DNA of 64,000 bases from Pseudomonas sp. Irchel 3H7. GTDB taxonomy: Bacteria > Pseudomonadota > Gammaproteobacteria > Pseudomonadales > Pseudomonadaceae. The notes under the pieces were generated by a model. That model was given only the letters and a program-made list of their open reading frames with translations, did no database searches and was not told the origin of the DNA. The DNA is taken from the NCBI RefSeq assembly GCF_900187605.1, contig NZ_FYEA01000004.1, forward strand, positions 124,001 through 188,000, in the 5' to 3' direction. The translations under genes were made by a program, and so were the position numbers. Shown piece by piece: positions 36,981-44,950 of this stretch (within the stretch, counting starts at the first letter, position 1; every line of letters begins with the position of its first letter).

Positions 36981-37562
36981 TCACTTCCAAGTTAGCGCTG
37001 CGACGTAAATTTTCCCTACCTTCGGATATTTACGCAAAACAGCGCAGGCCGCGTCCATGGACGCCCCGCTATCAAACAAATCATCTACAACCAAAACATT
37101 CCAGCGCCCATCAGTGGTGATTTCATCATTGACGCTGAAACTGTCTCCAATCGCAGCAACCTTGTCTGCTTTCGAATGCAAATCCTTGAGCGACTTTCCC
37201 GTGGTCGCTTTTCGAAGCAAATCCGAGAAAACCGGCCGACCGATAATTCGTCCCAACGCCTGGGCAACCTCAGTTACCGGTTGTCGCTGACGAATATTTG
37301 AAGCAGGCATAGGCACTACAAACCCGACCTGATCCAGTTTTGGGAAGACATTTGTCGCTACTGCCTGAGCAAGTGGGCTGACCTGAGTCCAGTCCTTCTG
37401 GTATTTGAGCCGGTAGGTCGCCTCGCCAATCTCAGTGCGCTGATTATCGAAGCATGGGTGTCCGCGATCATCGTTGCCAAGAAAGGTACTACTTACCATG
37501 TGTTTGTCCAGCACCCAGCCCTGATCCCAAGGGCCGTTGATCTGCTTGAGAGACACCTTCAT
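36981..37562 (-). CDS. ComF-like phosphoribosyltransferase-fold protein
   Basis: A 193-residue protein with the type I phosphoribosyltransferase signature VLVVDDLFDSGAS at about 157-169 (PRPP loop). Upstream it has a ComF-like segment, VVPMPASNIRQRQPVTEVAQ. The ComF zinc finger is absent; the N-terminus (GPWDQGWVLDKHMVSSTFLG) is unique and begins with its own small domain. It could be a base transferase or a PRPP-sensing regulator. The start at 37562 has GGAGA upstream; 24 more codons are open. It is coupled to the SLOG-like gene. Confidence 0.75.
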   Translation of the reverse strand: MKVSLKQINGPWDQGWVLDKHMVSSTFLGNDDRGHPCFDNQRTEIGEATYRLKYQKDWTQVSPLAQAVATNVFPKLDQVGFVVPMPASNIRQRQPVTEVAQALGRIIGRPVFSDLLRKATTGKSLKDLHSKADKVAAIGDSFSVNDEITTDGRWNVLVVDDLFDSGASMDAACAVLRKYPKVGKIYVAALTWK

Positions 37563-37909
37563 TGAATTCTCCGTTATTCCTAACAATCCTTTGAGCCCTG
37601 AAACCAAGGGCCGAGCATCTGCAGCGATGCGCAAGATTCAAACAAATAACGGAAAAAACACTGGTTAGGGGCGGGCTCGCTGGCACCTATGCAAAAACAG
37701 GCATTTCCTACAGATACGACCCTCAGAGATAAATCCTCTTTCCTACAGAAGGTATCGATAGAGCCGACTTGGCGTAGTAGGTGGCTAGCCGATAGGCTTT
37801 CTCTCGGCAGCGAAATCAGCGGCCCGGTGTCGGAGCCGGAGTAAATATCAAAACGGCGTGACCGCACTCATTTGAGTGGCGGCTCTATTCTCGATATTGG
37901 AGTCGACAA
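37563..37909. other. Divergent intergenic region of the accessory island
   Basis: 347 bp between the phosphoribosyltransferase and BRO-N genes, visibly AT-richer than the core. It holds both promoters. A near-palindrome (ccgcactcatttgagtggcgg, read in two halves around 37863-37883) sits just before the BRO-N ribosome-binding site and could be an operator. Short open frames here have no support as genes. Confidence 0.5.
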
Positions 37910-38422
37910 ATGCCTAACCATGTACAAATTCCTTCTGAAAGCTCCGCTTTCTTCACCCCCGTCGTCTTCACCCGCCACAACCGTTTCCTCCACGCCTTCA
38001 TGCAAGATCACGAAACCTGGTTCTGTGTTCAGGATCTCGGTCGCTTGATGGGCTATCCGCTGAACGAACGCCTTACTCTGAAACTCGATCCCGACCAGCG
38101 TCGCCATGTCCTTCTGCGTCGGGACGGCGAAATCATCGATTGCGCGATGGTCAGCGAATCCGGCCTGTTCGCCCTGCTCGTCCATCACTTCGTCCCGGAA
38201 AACCGACACCTGCGCCAATGGCCGAGCCATGAAGTCATCCCGATGCTGCGCGAAACCCATTCAAGCTCTGTGAAAAACCACCCCAGCGTGAGTTCGATGC
38301 ATTGGGCAGGCGTCACCGTGCCGTTGCTGCACTGGCAACAGCAGGCGTGGGTCAAATGGCGGGATGTGCCGGAGTTAATGCACGGCCAACGGCCGTATCC
38401 GGTTCTGGCCACTTGCAGCTAA
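37910..38422 (+). CDS. BRO-N domain protein
   Basis: A 170-residue protein with an N-terminal BRO (Bro-N) domain at about 18-115: VVFTRHNRFLHAFMQDHE, then WFCVQDLGRLMGY and VSESGLFALL. BRO-N domains bind DNA and are frequent in phage antirepressors. There is no KilA-C or ANT partner domain; the C-terminal part is short and unremarkable. No other phage genes adjoin, so this is a stand-alone regulator or a phage remnant. GGAG precedes the ATG. Confidence 0.85.
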   Translation: MPNHVQIPSESSAFFTPVVFTRHNRFLHAFMQDHETWFCVQDLGRLMGYPLNERLTLKLDPDQRRHVLLRRDGEIIDCAMVSESGLFALLVHHFVPENRHLRQWPSHEVIPMLRETHSSSVKNHPSVSSMHWAGVTVPLLHWQQQAWVKWRDVPELMHGQRPYPVLATCS

Positions 38423-38434
38423 GGCTCATAAACA

Positions 38435-38476
38435 AAAAACCTGTGGCGAGGAAGCTAGCTCCCTCGCCACAGGTTT
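38435..38476. repeat. Perfect palindrome CCTGTGGCGAGG.../...CCTCGCCACAGG
   Basis: The arms aaacctgtggcgagg and its complement surround agctagct, an almost perfect hairpin 13 bp after the BRO-N stop. It is a known type of Pseudomonas repeat and likely also ends the BRO-N transcript. Confidence 0.8.
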
Positions 38477-38506
38477 AGCGTGTCCCCTCTAGCGAGTTGA
38501 ATTCAG

Positions 38507-38713
38507 ATGAGTAGAACTGTTCTCAAATTTCCTCAGATTGAGGAAGTCATTCCCTGCGATGAAAGCTTTGCGATCTCTTACCTGAAACTAAACGACAGTG
38601 CCGAGCTTCAGAAAGCCATTGCCGTCGGCATCGACGATGCCGACGCAGGCAATTTGATTGACCTGGCCAGCGTAAAAGCCAAATGGCTTTCCCGGTGCCC
38701 ACCCCAGCGTTAA
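38507..38713 (+). CDS. Tiny ORF, possible antitoxin-like fragment
   Basis: 68 codons. The C-terminal pattern (ELQKAIAVGIDDADAGNLID, then LASVKAKWLSR) resembles the tails of ParD/CopG-type antitoxins, which read G-x-D-a-x-A-G-x-x-x-d. No toxin gene adjoins and no clear ribosome-binding site is seen, so it may be an orphan or a remnant. It ends 4 bp inside the convergent ORF at 38710. Confidence 0.4.
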   Translation: MSRTVLKFPQIEEVIPCDESFAISYLKLNDSAELQKAIAVGIDDADAGNLIDLASVKAKWLSRCPPQR

Positions 38714-38895
38714 AACCGCGAAACACTCCGCATCGCATCCACCAGGTACCGCATCGCAATCCGGTCGTTCTCCGAAAGCTCCCGATATCGCTCCACCAGT
38801 TTCACTTCGTCAGAGCTGAGCCGACGCCTTTTGCGGCCGCTGCCGAGGCAGGGAAAGATGCCCAGCATGTCGGTGATACCTTGTATTTTTGCCAT
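38710..38895 (-). CDS. Small conserved hypothetical protein
   Basis: 61 codons with GAAGGA about 10 bases before the ATG. A basic stretch (GSGRKRRRLSSDE) is followed by a helix (VKLVERYRELSENDRIAMRYLVDAM). The latter is like the C-terminal tails of XRE-type repressors, but no helix-turn-helix is present. It is probably a real small gene; the function is unknown. Confidence 0.55.
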   Translation of the reverse strand: MAKIQGITDMLGIFPCLGSGRKRRRLSSDEVKLVERYRELSENDRIAMRYLVDAMRSVSRF

Positions 38896-39287
38896 GGACG
38901 ATGTCCTTCAATACTTCAAAGAATTGCTAAACCACCACATCGCCCTGCCCCTTACAGCAGCGCCGTGTGCCCTACCGGTCAGCACCGGTCATGCCCATAG
39001 AATAGAAATTAAATCGGCGCTGAAAAGCGGTTTTTAGAGTAATTAGTCGAAAAAAGCAGATATGCCGTGTAAATCAGAATGCCCTGTCAGATATTTAACC
39101 GACATGTCTTGTTTCATTGACACACTGGCGCGGTGAATCAACGAATTTTGCATTGCGAGCGAACCGTTTAAGCTAGCGGGCATCTGTTAATAGTCCGTTG
39201 CGTTTGGCCGAAGGCTTGTCCGAACCGTTATTTCTGATCCAGCACGTGCCAGGAACGGCGCGGGATTGCACACGACAGGTTGTATTT
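38896..39287. other. Upstream region of opgD
   Basis: 392 bp, AT-rich in its middle, with a direct repeat of accggtcagcaccggtc near 38979-38995 and a small palindrome gacatgtc near 39102. No gene is supportable. It should contain the opgD promoter; one candidate is listed separately. Confidence 0.5.
39161..39188 (+). promoter_or_regulatory. Possible AlgU/RpoE-type promoter of opgD
   Basis: GAACCG, 16 bases, then TCTGTT: the GAAC and TCTG cores of an extracytoplasmic-stress promoter at the proper spacing, about 100 bp before the opgD start. The match is partial and by eye. Confidence 0.3.
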
Positions 39288-40916
39288 ATGCACCGCAGGA
39301 ATTTGCTCAAAGCGTCCATGGCCATTGCGGCTTACACCGGTCTTTCGGCCACTGGCCTGCTGGCCAGCCGTGCGTGGGCGGCCAATGGCGGCGCCGCCGA
39401 TGGCGAGGCGCAGGCCTTCGACTTCGAAGCGCTGAAGCGCCAGGCCAAGCAACTGGCTGGCAGCGCCTATCAGGACACCAAACAGGTGCTGCCGCCAACC
39501 CTGGCGACCATGACCCCGCAGAACTTCAACGCGATCCGCTACGACGGCGAGCATTCGCTGTGGAAGGAAAACAAGGGCCAACTGGACGTGCAGTTCTTCC
39601 ATGTCGGCATGGGGTTCCGTCAGCCGGTGCGCATGTACAGCGTCGACGCCAAGACGCGCACTGCCCGCGAGGTGCATTTCCGCCCGGCACTGTTCAACTA
39701 TGAAAACACGTCAGTCGACACCCAGCAGCTCAAGGGTGACCTCGGTTTTGCCGGCTTCAAGCTGTTCAAAGCGCCAGAGCTGGATCGTCACGATGTGTTG
39801 TCGTTCCTCGGTGCCAGCTATTTCCGTGCGGTAGACGCCACTGGCCAATATGGCCTCTCGGCGCGCGGCCTGGCGATCGACACTTACGCGAAAAAACGCG
39901 AAGAATTCCCTGACTTCACCAAGTTCTGGTTCGAGACCCCGGACAAGAACGCCACCCGATTTGTGGTGTATGCCCTGCTCGACTCGCCGAGTGCCACTGG
40001 CGCTTACCGTTTCGACATCGATTGCCAGGCCGAGCGCGTGGTAATGGAAGTCGATGCGCACATCAATGCGCGCACGGCGATCGAGCAATTGGGCATCTCG
40101 CCGATGACCAGTATGTTCAGTTGCGGCACCCACGAGCGCCGCATGTGCGACACCATCCACCCGCAGATCCACGACTCGGATCGTCTGGCGATGTGGCGCG
40201 GCAACGGCGAGTGGATCTGCCGTCCGCTGAACAACCCGGCGACTCTGCAGTTCAACGCGTTTGCCGACACCGATCCGAAAGGTTTCGGTCTGGTGCAGAC
40301 CGACCACGAGTTCGCCAACTACCAGGACACCGTCGACTGGTACAGCAAGCGCCCGAGCCTGTGGGTAGAACCGACCACGGCGTGGGGTGAAGGCTCTATC
40401 GATCTGCTGGAAATCCCTACCACCGGCGAGACCCTCGATAACATCGTGGCGTTCTGGACACCGAAAAAACCGGTGGCTGCCGGCGATTCGCTGAACTATG
40501 GCTACAAGCTTTACTGGAGCGCATTACCGCCAGTGGGTACGCCGTTGGCACGGGTGCACGCGACCCGTTCCGGCATGGGCGGTTTCGTTGAGGGCTGGGC
40601 ACCGGGCGAGCATTATCCGCCGGTTTGGGCCCGTCGCTTTGCCGTGGACTTCACCGGTGGTGGTCTGGATCGTCTGCCGCAGGGCACCGGGATCGAGCCG
40701 GTGGTGACCTGCTCGAACGGCAAGGTGCAGGACTTCAGCGTGCTGGTGCTGGATGACATCAAGGGTTACCGGATTCTGTTCGACTGGTACCCGACCAATG
40801 ACAGCGTGGAGCCGGTGGAGCTGCGCTTGTTCATTCGCACCAATGACCGAACGTTGAGCGAGACCTGGCTGTACCAGTACTTCCCGCCGGCGCCGGACAA
40901 GCGTAAGTACCCTTGA
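39288..40916 (+). CDS. opgD: Periplasmic glucan biosynthesis protein D
   Basis: A 542-residue exported protein that sets the structure of osmoregulated periplasmic glucans. The N-terminus [19 protein letters not shown] is a twin-arginine (Tat) signal with an A-x-A cleavage site near SRAWAAN. The large MdoG/OpgD beta-sandwich domain follows ([17 protein letters not shown], then FSCGTHERR and [12 protein letters not shown]). The start at 39288 places RR at residues 3-4; the 30 open codons before it do not belong. OpgGH are not nearby. Confidence 0.93.
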   Translation: MHRRNLLKASMAIAAYTGLSATGLLASRAWAANGGAADGEAQAFDFEALKRQAKQLAGSAYQDTKQVLPPTLATMTPQNFNAIRYDGEHSLWKENKGQLDVQFFHVGMGFRQPVRMYSVDAKTRTAREVHFRPALFNYENTSVDTQQLKGDLGFAGFKLFKAPELDRHDVLSFLGASYFRAVDATGQYGLSARGLAIDTYAKKREEFPDFTKFWFETPDKNATRFVVYALLDSPSATGAYRFDIDCQAERVVMEVDAHINARTAIEQLGISPMTSMFSCGTHERRMCDTIHPQIHDSDRLAMWRGNGEWICRPLNNPATLQFNAFADTDPKGFGLVQTDHEFANYQDTVDWYSKRPSLWVEPTTAWGEGSIDLLEIPTTGETLDNIVAFWTPKKPVAAGDSLNYGYKLYWSALPPVGTPLARVHATRSGMGGFVEGWAPGEHYPPVWARRFAVDFTGGGLDRLPQGTGIEPVVTCSNGKVQDFSVLVLDDIKGYRILFDWYPTNDSVEPVELRLFIRTNDRTLSETWLYQYFPPAPDKRKYP

Positions 40917-40940
40917 TGATTTGAGGCGCCTGCACGGGCC

Positions 40941-41033
40941 TCATCGCTGGCAAGCCAGCTCCCACAGTGTTTGGTGTTGATCACAATTTTTATGTACGAC
41001 GCCAAACCTGTGGGAGCTGGCTTGCCAGCGATG
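40941..41033. repeat. Inside-out palindromic repeat, CTGTGGGAGCTGGCTTGCC family
   Basis: The same arms as at 7238 and 10585, but in reversed relative order: catcgctggcaagccagctc outside-left and ctgtgggagctggcttgcca at the right, so the CCCACAG ends face inward. Confidence 0.8.
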
Positions 41034-41069
41034 ACGGCAGTATTTCAACAAAAGATCATCAGACAAAAC

Positions 41070-41101
41070 AAAGCCCCGGCCATCACTGACCGGGGCTTTT
41101 T
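41070..41101. terminator. Terminator of the reductase gene
   Basis: The stem AAAGCCCCGG/CCGGGGCTTTTT with a short loop lies between the convergent opgD and reductase genes, flanked by A and T runs on both sides, so it can act in both directions. Confidence 0.88.
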
Positions 41102-41118
41102 GCTTTACCGCGACTGAC

Positions 41119-42225
41119 TCAATCGCGCAGATCAGACTCATGAATCGGCTGATCCCGATGAGTCGCACGCTGGTACTGCGCCGGCCACACCGCTTTGCGC
41201 CCACCCAGATCATCGTCCGCGTGCAGCGGCCAGTACGGATCACGCAGCAGCTCGCGGGCGAGGAAGATGATGTCGGCCTGACAGGTGCGCAGAATGTGCT
41301 CAGCCTGCGCCGGCTCGGTAATCATTCCCACAGTGCCGGTGGCGATGCCTGACTCCTTGCGCACACGCTCGGCGAAACGCGTCTGATAACCCGGCCCCAC
41401 CGGAATTTCAGCGTTGGCTGCTGTCCCGCCCGACGACACGTCGATCAGATCCGCGCCAAGGGTGTGCAGGCGTCGCGCCAGCTCCACGGTTTCGTCCGGA
41501 TTCCAGCCGTCTTCCACCCAGTCAGTCGCCGACACGCGGACAAACACCGGCAATTCCTCAGGCCAGACCGCCCTCACCGCCTCGGTAACTTGCAGCACCA
41601 GACGAATACGGTTCTCAAACGAACCACCGTATTGATCACGACGCTGATTGCTCAGCGGCGAGAGAAACTGATGCAGCAGATAACCATGCGCCGCATGCAC
41701 CTCAACCACACTGAAACCAGCCGTCAAAGCACGTTTGGCAGCATCGACAAACGCCTGAATGACGTCGGCAATCTGCCCCTCATCCAGCTGTTTCGGTTGC
41801 GTGTGCTGCGGATCGAAAGCAATCGGCGACGGCCCGACCGGCGTCCAGCCGCCATCTTCCGGTTTGACGCTGCCATGCTTGCCGATCCACGGCCGATGGG
41901 TGCTGGCCTTGCGCCCGGCGTGGGCCAATTGAATGCCGGCGACTGCGCCTTGCGACGTGATGAATCGGGTAATGCGTTGCAGCGGTTCGATTTGTTCGTC
42001 GTTCCACAGGCCCAGGTCTTCGGCGGTGATCCGCCCGTCGGCGGTAATGGCCGTGGCTTCGGTGAAGACCAGGCCGGCACCGCCCACGGCGCGGCTGCCG
42101 AGGTGCACCAGATGCCAGTCGTTGGCCAGGCCGTCGACGCTGGAGTACTGGCACATCGGCGATACGGCGATGCGGTTCGGGAGTGTCAGTTGTCGCAAGG
42201 TGAAGGGTTCAAGCAGCAGACTCAT
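41119..42225 (-). CDS. Old-yellow-enzyme family NADH:flavin oxidoreductase
   Basis: A 368-residue FMN enzyme of the YqjM/XenA class that reduces activated alkenes and nitro-compounds. Class markers are C25 and Y27 in SPMCQYS, QLAHAGRKAST, the catalytic His pair region VHAAHGYLLHQFLSP, and SNQRRDQYGGSFENR. The FMN phosphate segment near the C-terminus (AQAEHILRTCQADIIFLARE) is intact. It is transcribed alone. The natural substrate is unknown. Confidence 0.9.
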   Translation of the reverse strand: MSLLLEPFTLRQLTLPNRIAVSPMCQYSSVDGLANDWHLVHLGSRAVGGAGLVFTEATAITADGRITAEDLGLWNDEQIEPLQRITRFITSQGAVAGIQLAHAGRKASTHRPWIGKHGSVKPEDGGWTPVGPSPIAFDPQHTQPKQLDEGQIADVIQAFVDAAKRALTAGFSVVEVHAAHGYLLHQFLSPLSNQRRDQYGGSFENRIRLVLQVTEAVRAVWPEELPVFVRVSATDWVEDGWNPDETVELARRLHTLGADLIDVSSGGTAANAEIPVGPGYQTRFAERVRKESGIATGTVGMITEPAQAEHILRTCQADIIFLARELLRDPYWPLHADDDLGGRKAVWPAQYQRATHRDQPIHESDLRD

Positions 42226-42402
42226 GGGGCACCTCTCAAATCAGTGGGCAGGCTCCAGGGTTCTGTTTGAATAGTCGACGAGTGACAGGAAAAAGGCACA
42301 GCACCCGCCCCCGCGGGCAAAAAATTCGACAAGACGTCACAAGGCCAATCAAGCAGTGCTTAGAGCCTAGTCGACAACGGGGGATCGCGGGAAATTCAAG
42401 AA

Positions 42403-42494
42403 AAGATCGTCCGATCGCGGCCCAAACCTTCGGCAGCGCCTACAGGAAACCGCATTCCCATGTAGGAGCTGCCGCAGGCTGCGATCTTTTGATC
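42403..42494. repeat. Palindromic repeat, GTAGGAGCTGCCGCAGG family, one degenerate arm
   Basis: The right arm tgtaggagctgccgcaggct is canonical, and the left arm (cttcggcagcgcctacagg) has several changes. It lies between the recJ and reductase genes. Confidence 0.75.
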
Positions 42495-42495
42495 T

Positions 42496-44205
42496 TCAGC
42501 GCGGTTCGATGTGGGCAATCATCAACTGAACAGTCTCATTACCCCGAAACTCATTAACGTCGAGCTTGTAAGCCAGCTCAACCCACTGAATCGTCGGATT
42601 CGGCCAGATATCCCGGTCGATACCAAACGCGATGCCATCCAGCTTCACCGAGCCACATTCACTCTTCAGCACCACTTTCAGATGACGTTCACCGACCACG
42701 CGCTGCTCGACCAACTGGAACACGCCATGAAACAGCGGCTCCGGGAAGTGCTGCCCCCAAGGCCCGGCATGGCGCAAGGCGCGAGCCAGTTCGAGGTGGA
42801 ATTCTTCCACCGCCAGTGTGCCGTCCGACAGCATGCGCCCGGTCAGGTCTTCCTCGCGAAGTTGCCTACGCACTTCAGCGTCAAAGGCCTCGGCAAAAAG
42901 CGGAAAATTCTCCTGCGGCAAGGTCAGACCGGCGGCCATTGCGTGGCCGCCGTACTTGGCGATCAGGTTCGGATGCTGCGCCGCCACCACACTCAAGGCA
43001 TCACGAATGTGGAAGCCCTGCACCGAACGGCCCGAACCTTTTAGCAAACCATCACCGGCATCAGCAAAAGCAATGGTCGGACGGAAGTAACGCTCTTTCA
43101 TCCGCGACGCGAGAATCCCGATCACGCCCTGGTGCCATTCCGGATCGAACAGGCACAGGCCAAACGGCATCGACTCCACCGGCAAGTCCTTGAGCTGCGC
43201 CAGCGCTTCACGCTGCATGCCCTGCTCGATAGATTTGCGATCCTGATTCATGCCGTCCAGTTGTGCGGCCATTTCCCGGGCCAGGTTGGCGTCGGCGGTG
43301 AGCAGGCATTCGATGCCCAGACTCATATCATCCAGACGCCCGGCGGCGTTGAGGCGCGGGCCGACGATGAAGCCGAGATCCGTGGAAGTAATGCGTGCAG
43401 CGTCACGCTTGGCCACTTCAAGGATCGCTTTGATCCCCGGCCGTGCGCGACCGGCGCGAATTCGTTCCAACCCTTGATGCACCAGAATCCGGTTATTGGC
43501 ATCCAGCGGCACCACGTCGGCAACGCTGCCCAGCGCTACCAGATCAAGCAGTTCACCGATGTTCGGCTGCGGCTTGTTCTCGTACCAGCCGAGGCTGCGC
43601 AAACGCGCGCGCAACGCCATCAACACGTAAAAAATCACCCCGACGCCGGCCAGTGCCTTGCTCGGGAATTCGCAACCGGGCTGGTTCGGATTGACCAGCG
43701 CATCGGCCTGCGGCAGCTCATCACCGGGCAAGTGGTGGTCGGTGATCAAGACCTTCAGACCCGCACGCTTGGCTGCTGCCACGCCTTCGACGCTGGAGAT
43801 GCCGTTGTCGACGGTGATCAGCAATTGCGGCTCGCGGGTCAGCGCAACTTCGACGATTTCCGGGGTCAGGCCGTAGCCATACTCGAAACGGTTCGGCACC
43901 AGATAATCGACGTGCGCCGCACCGAGCAAGCGCAAACCGAGCATGCCGACAGTGCTGGCCGTCGCGCCGTCCGCATCGAAGTCGCCGACGATGAGGATGC
44001 GCTGACGTTGTTCCAGCGCCGTCACCAGCAGGTCTACCGCTGCGTCTATGCCTTTGAGTTGCTGGAACGGGATCAACCGCGCCAGGCTCTTGTCCAGCTC
44101 TGCCTCGGACTGCACGCCCCGCGCCGCGTACAAGCGGGTCAACAGCGGCGGCAGATCACCGAGAAAAGGCAGAGTGGCAGGCAGTTGACGAGGTTCGATA
44201 CGCAT
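42496..44205 (-). CDS. recJ: Single-strand DNA exonuclease RecJ
   Basis: A 569-residue 5'-3' exonuclease acting in recombination and mismatch repair. DHH-family motifs are present: VGDFDADGATAS (motif I), LLITVDNG (II), and ITDHHLPGDELP (III, with DHH). The DHHA1 domain is marked by GGHAMAAGLTL, and a C-terminal OB-like region follows. The length is normal. A short gap separates it from yaeQ upstream on the same strand. Confidence 0.96.
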   Translation of the reverse strand: MRIEPRQLPATLPFLGDLPPLLTRLYAARGVQSEAELDKSLARLIPFQQLKGIDAAVDLLVTALEQRQRILIVGDFDADGATASTVGMLGLRLLGAAHVDYLVPNRFEYGYGLTPEIVEVALTREPQLLITVDNGISSVEGVAAAKRAGLKVLITDHHLPGDELPQADALVNPNQPGCEFPSKALAGVGVIFYVLMALRARLRSLGWYENKPQPNIGELLDLVALGSVADVVPLDANNRILVHQGLERIRAGRARPGIKAILEVAKRDAARITSTDLGFIVGPRLNAAGRLDDMSLGIECLLTADANLAREMAAQLDGMNQDRKSIEQGMQREALAQLKDLPVESMPFGLCLFDPEWHQGVIGILASRMKERYFRPTIAFADAGDGLLKGSGRSVQGFHIRDALSVVAAQHPNLIAKYGGHAMAAGLTLPQENFPLFAEAFDAEVRRQLREEDLTGRMLSDGTLAVEEFHLELARALRHAGPWGQHFPEPLFHGVFQLVEQRVVGERHLKVVLKSECGSVKLDGIAFGIDRDIWPNPTIQWVELAYKLDVNEFRGNETVQLMIAHIEPR

Positions 44206-44260
44206 GGGGTGACGGAGACTTCTCTTGATTACGTGGGATTATTCCGGTGGTGACGCGGGA

Positions 44261-44803
44261 TCAGCCGCGCTCACCTTGCAGCCATTGCAACTGGACTTCG
44301 TGCTGACCACGGTCGTCGGTGACGAAGATCGTCCCTTCGCTGATCATCACGTCCCACTTGATAACGCGGGGCATGTCCTTGGCCAGGGTTTCCAGCACTT
44401 CTTGCGGGACAGCAGCGATGTTGACGTTTTTCAGGTTCTTGATCGCCGGGATCACCTTGGTTTCCCAGACACGCAGGCTGCCGTAGGCCAGCAGGCTGGT
44501 GCGCTCGGTGCGACGCGAGCACCAGGTCAGACGGTCGGCGTCTGGCTGGCCGACTTCGATCCAGTGCAGAACACGGTCATCCAGGCTCTTTTCCCACAGC
44601 GCAGGTTCATCCACGTCTGACAGACCACGGCCGAACGACAACTGCTCGTTGTACCAGAGAGCGTAGGCCAGCAGTCGCACGGTCATGCGCTCTTCGGTTT
44701 CCGAAGGGTGACGGGCGATGGTCTGCTTGACGCTCTCGTAGACACTGCGGTCGAGGTCGGTGAGGTTCAGTTCAAATTTATAGGTAGTGGACGGCTGGGC
44801 CAT
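44261..44803 (-). CDS. YaeQ-family protein
   Basis: A 180-residue protein of the YaeQ family, which has a PD-(D/E)XK nuclease-like fold and is related to a suppressor of RfaH loss in enterics; the molecular role is unresolved. Typical segments are TYKFELNLTDLDR, ERMTVRLLAYALW and HWIEVGQPDADRL. The start MAQPSTTYKF at 44803 is the family's usual one; 11 extra codons precede it. It lies next to recJ, as in P. aeruginosa (from memory). Confidence 0.9.
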   Translation of the reverse strand: MAQPSTTYKFELNLTDLDRSVYESVKQTIARHPSETEERMTVRLLAYALWYNEQLSFGRGLSDVDEPALWEKSLDDRVLHWIEVGQPDADRLTWCSRRTERTSLLAYGSLRVWETKVIPAIKNLKNVNIAAVPQEVLETLAKDMPRVIKWDVMISEGTIFVTDDRGQHEVQLQWLQGERG

Positions 44804-44950
44804 GAACGGGCTTCTTGATACGAGGAAAGTCGGCAAGTCTAACCGATGCGGTAGGCAATCATCGAATTGATGGCGATCAAGCTGCGGCGTCTGACAGCCG
44901 GCTATGTTAAAACGCTGTATCTGCTCAGCCTTTGTCCTACAGGATTTCGC

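Noticed and set aside
37580..37867. A 95-codon minus-strand frame upstream of the phosphoribosyltransferase
   Set aside because: No ribosome-binding site, no recognisable features and a position in the divergent promoter region; more likely non-coding.
36418..38895. An integrated prophage
   Set aside because: A single BRO-N gene is not enough; no integrase, structural, lysis or replication genes and no attachment repeats are visible.
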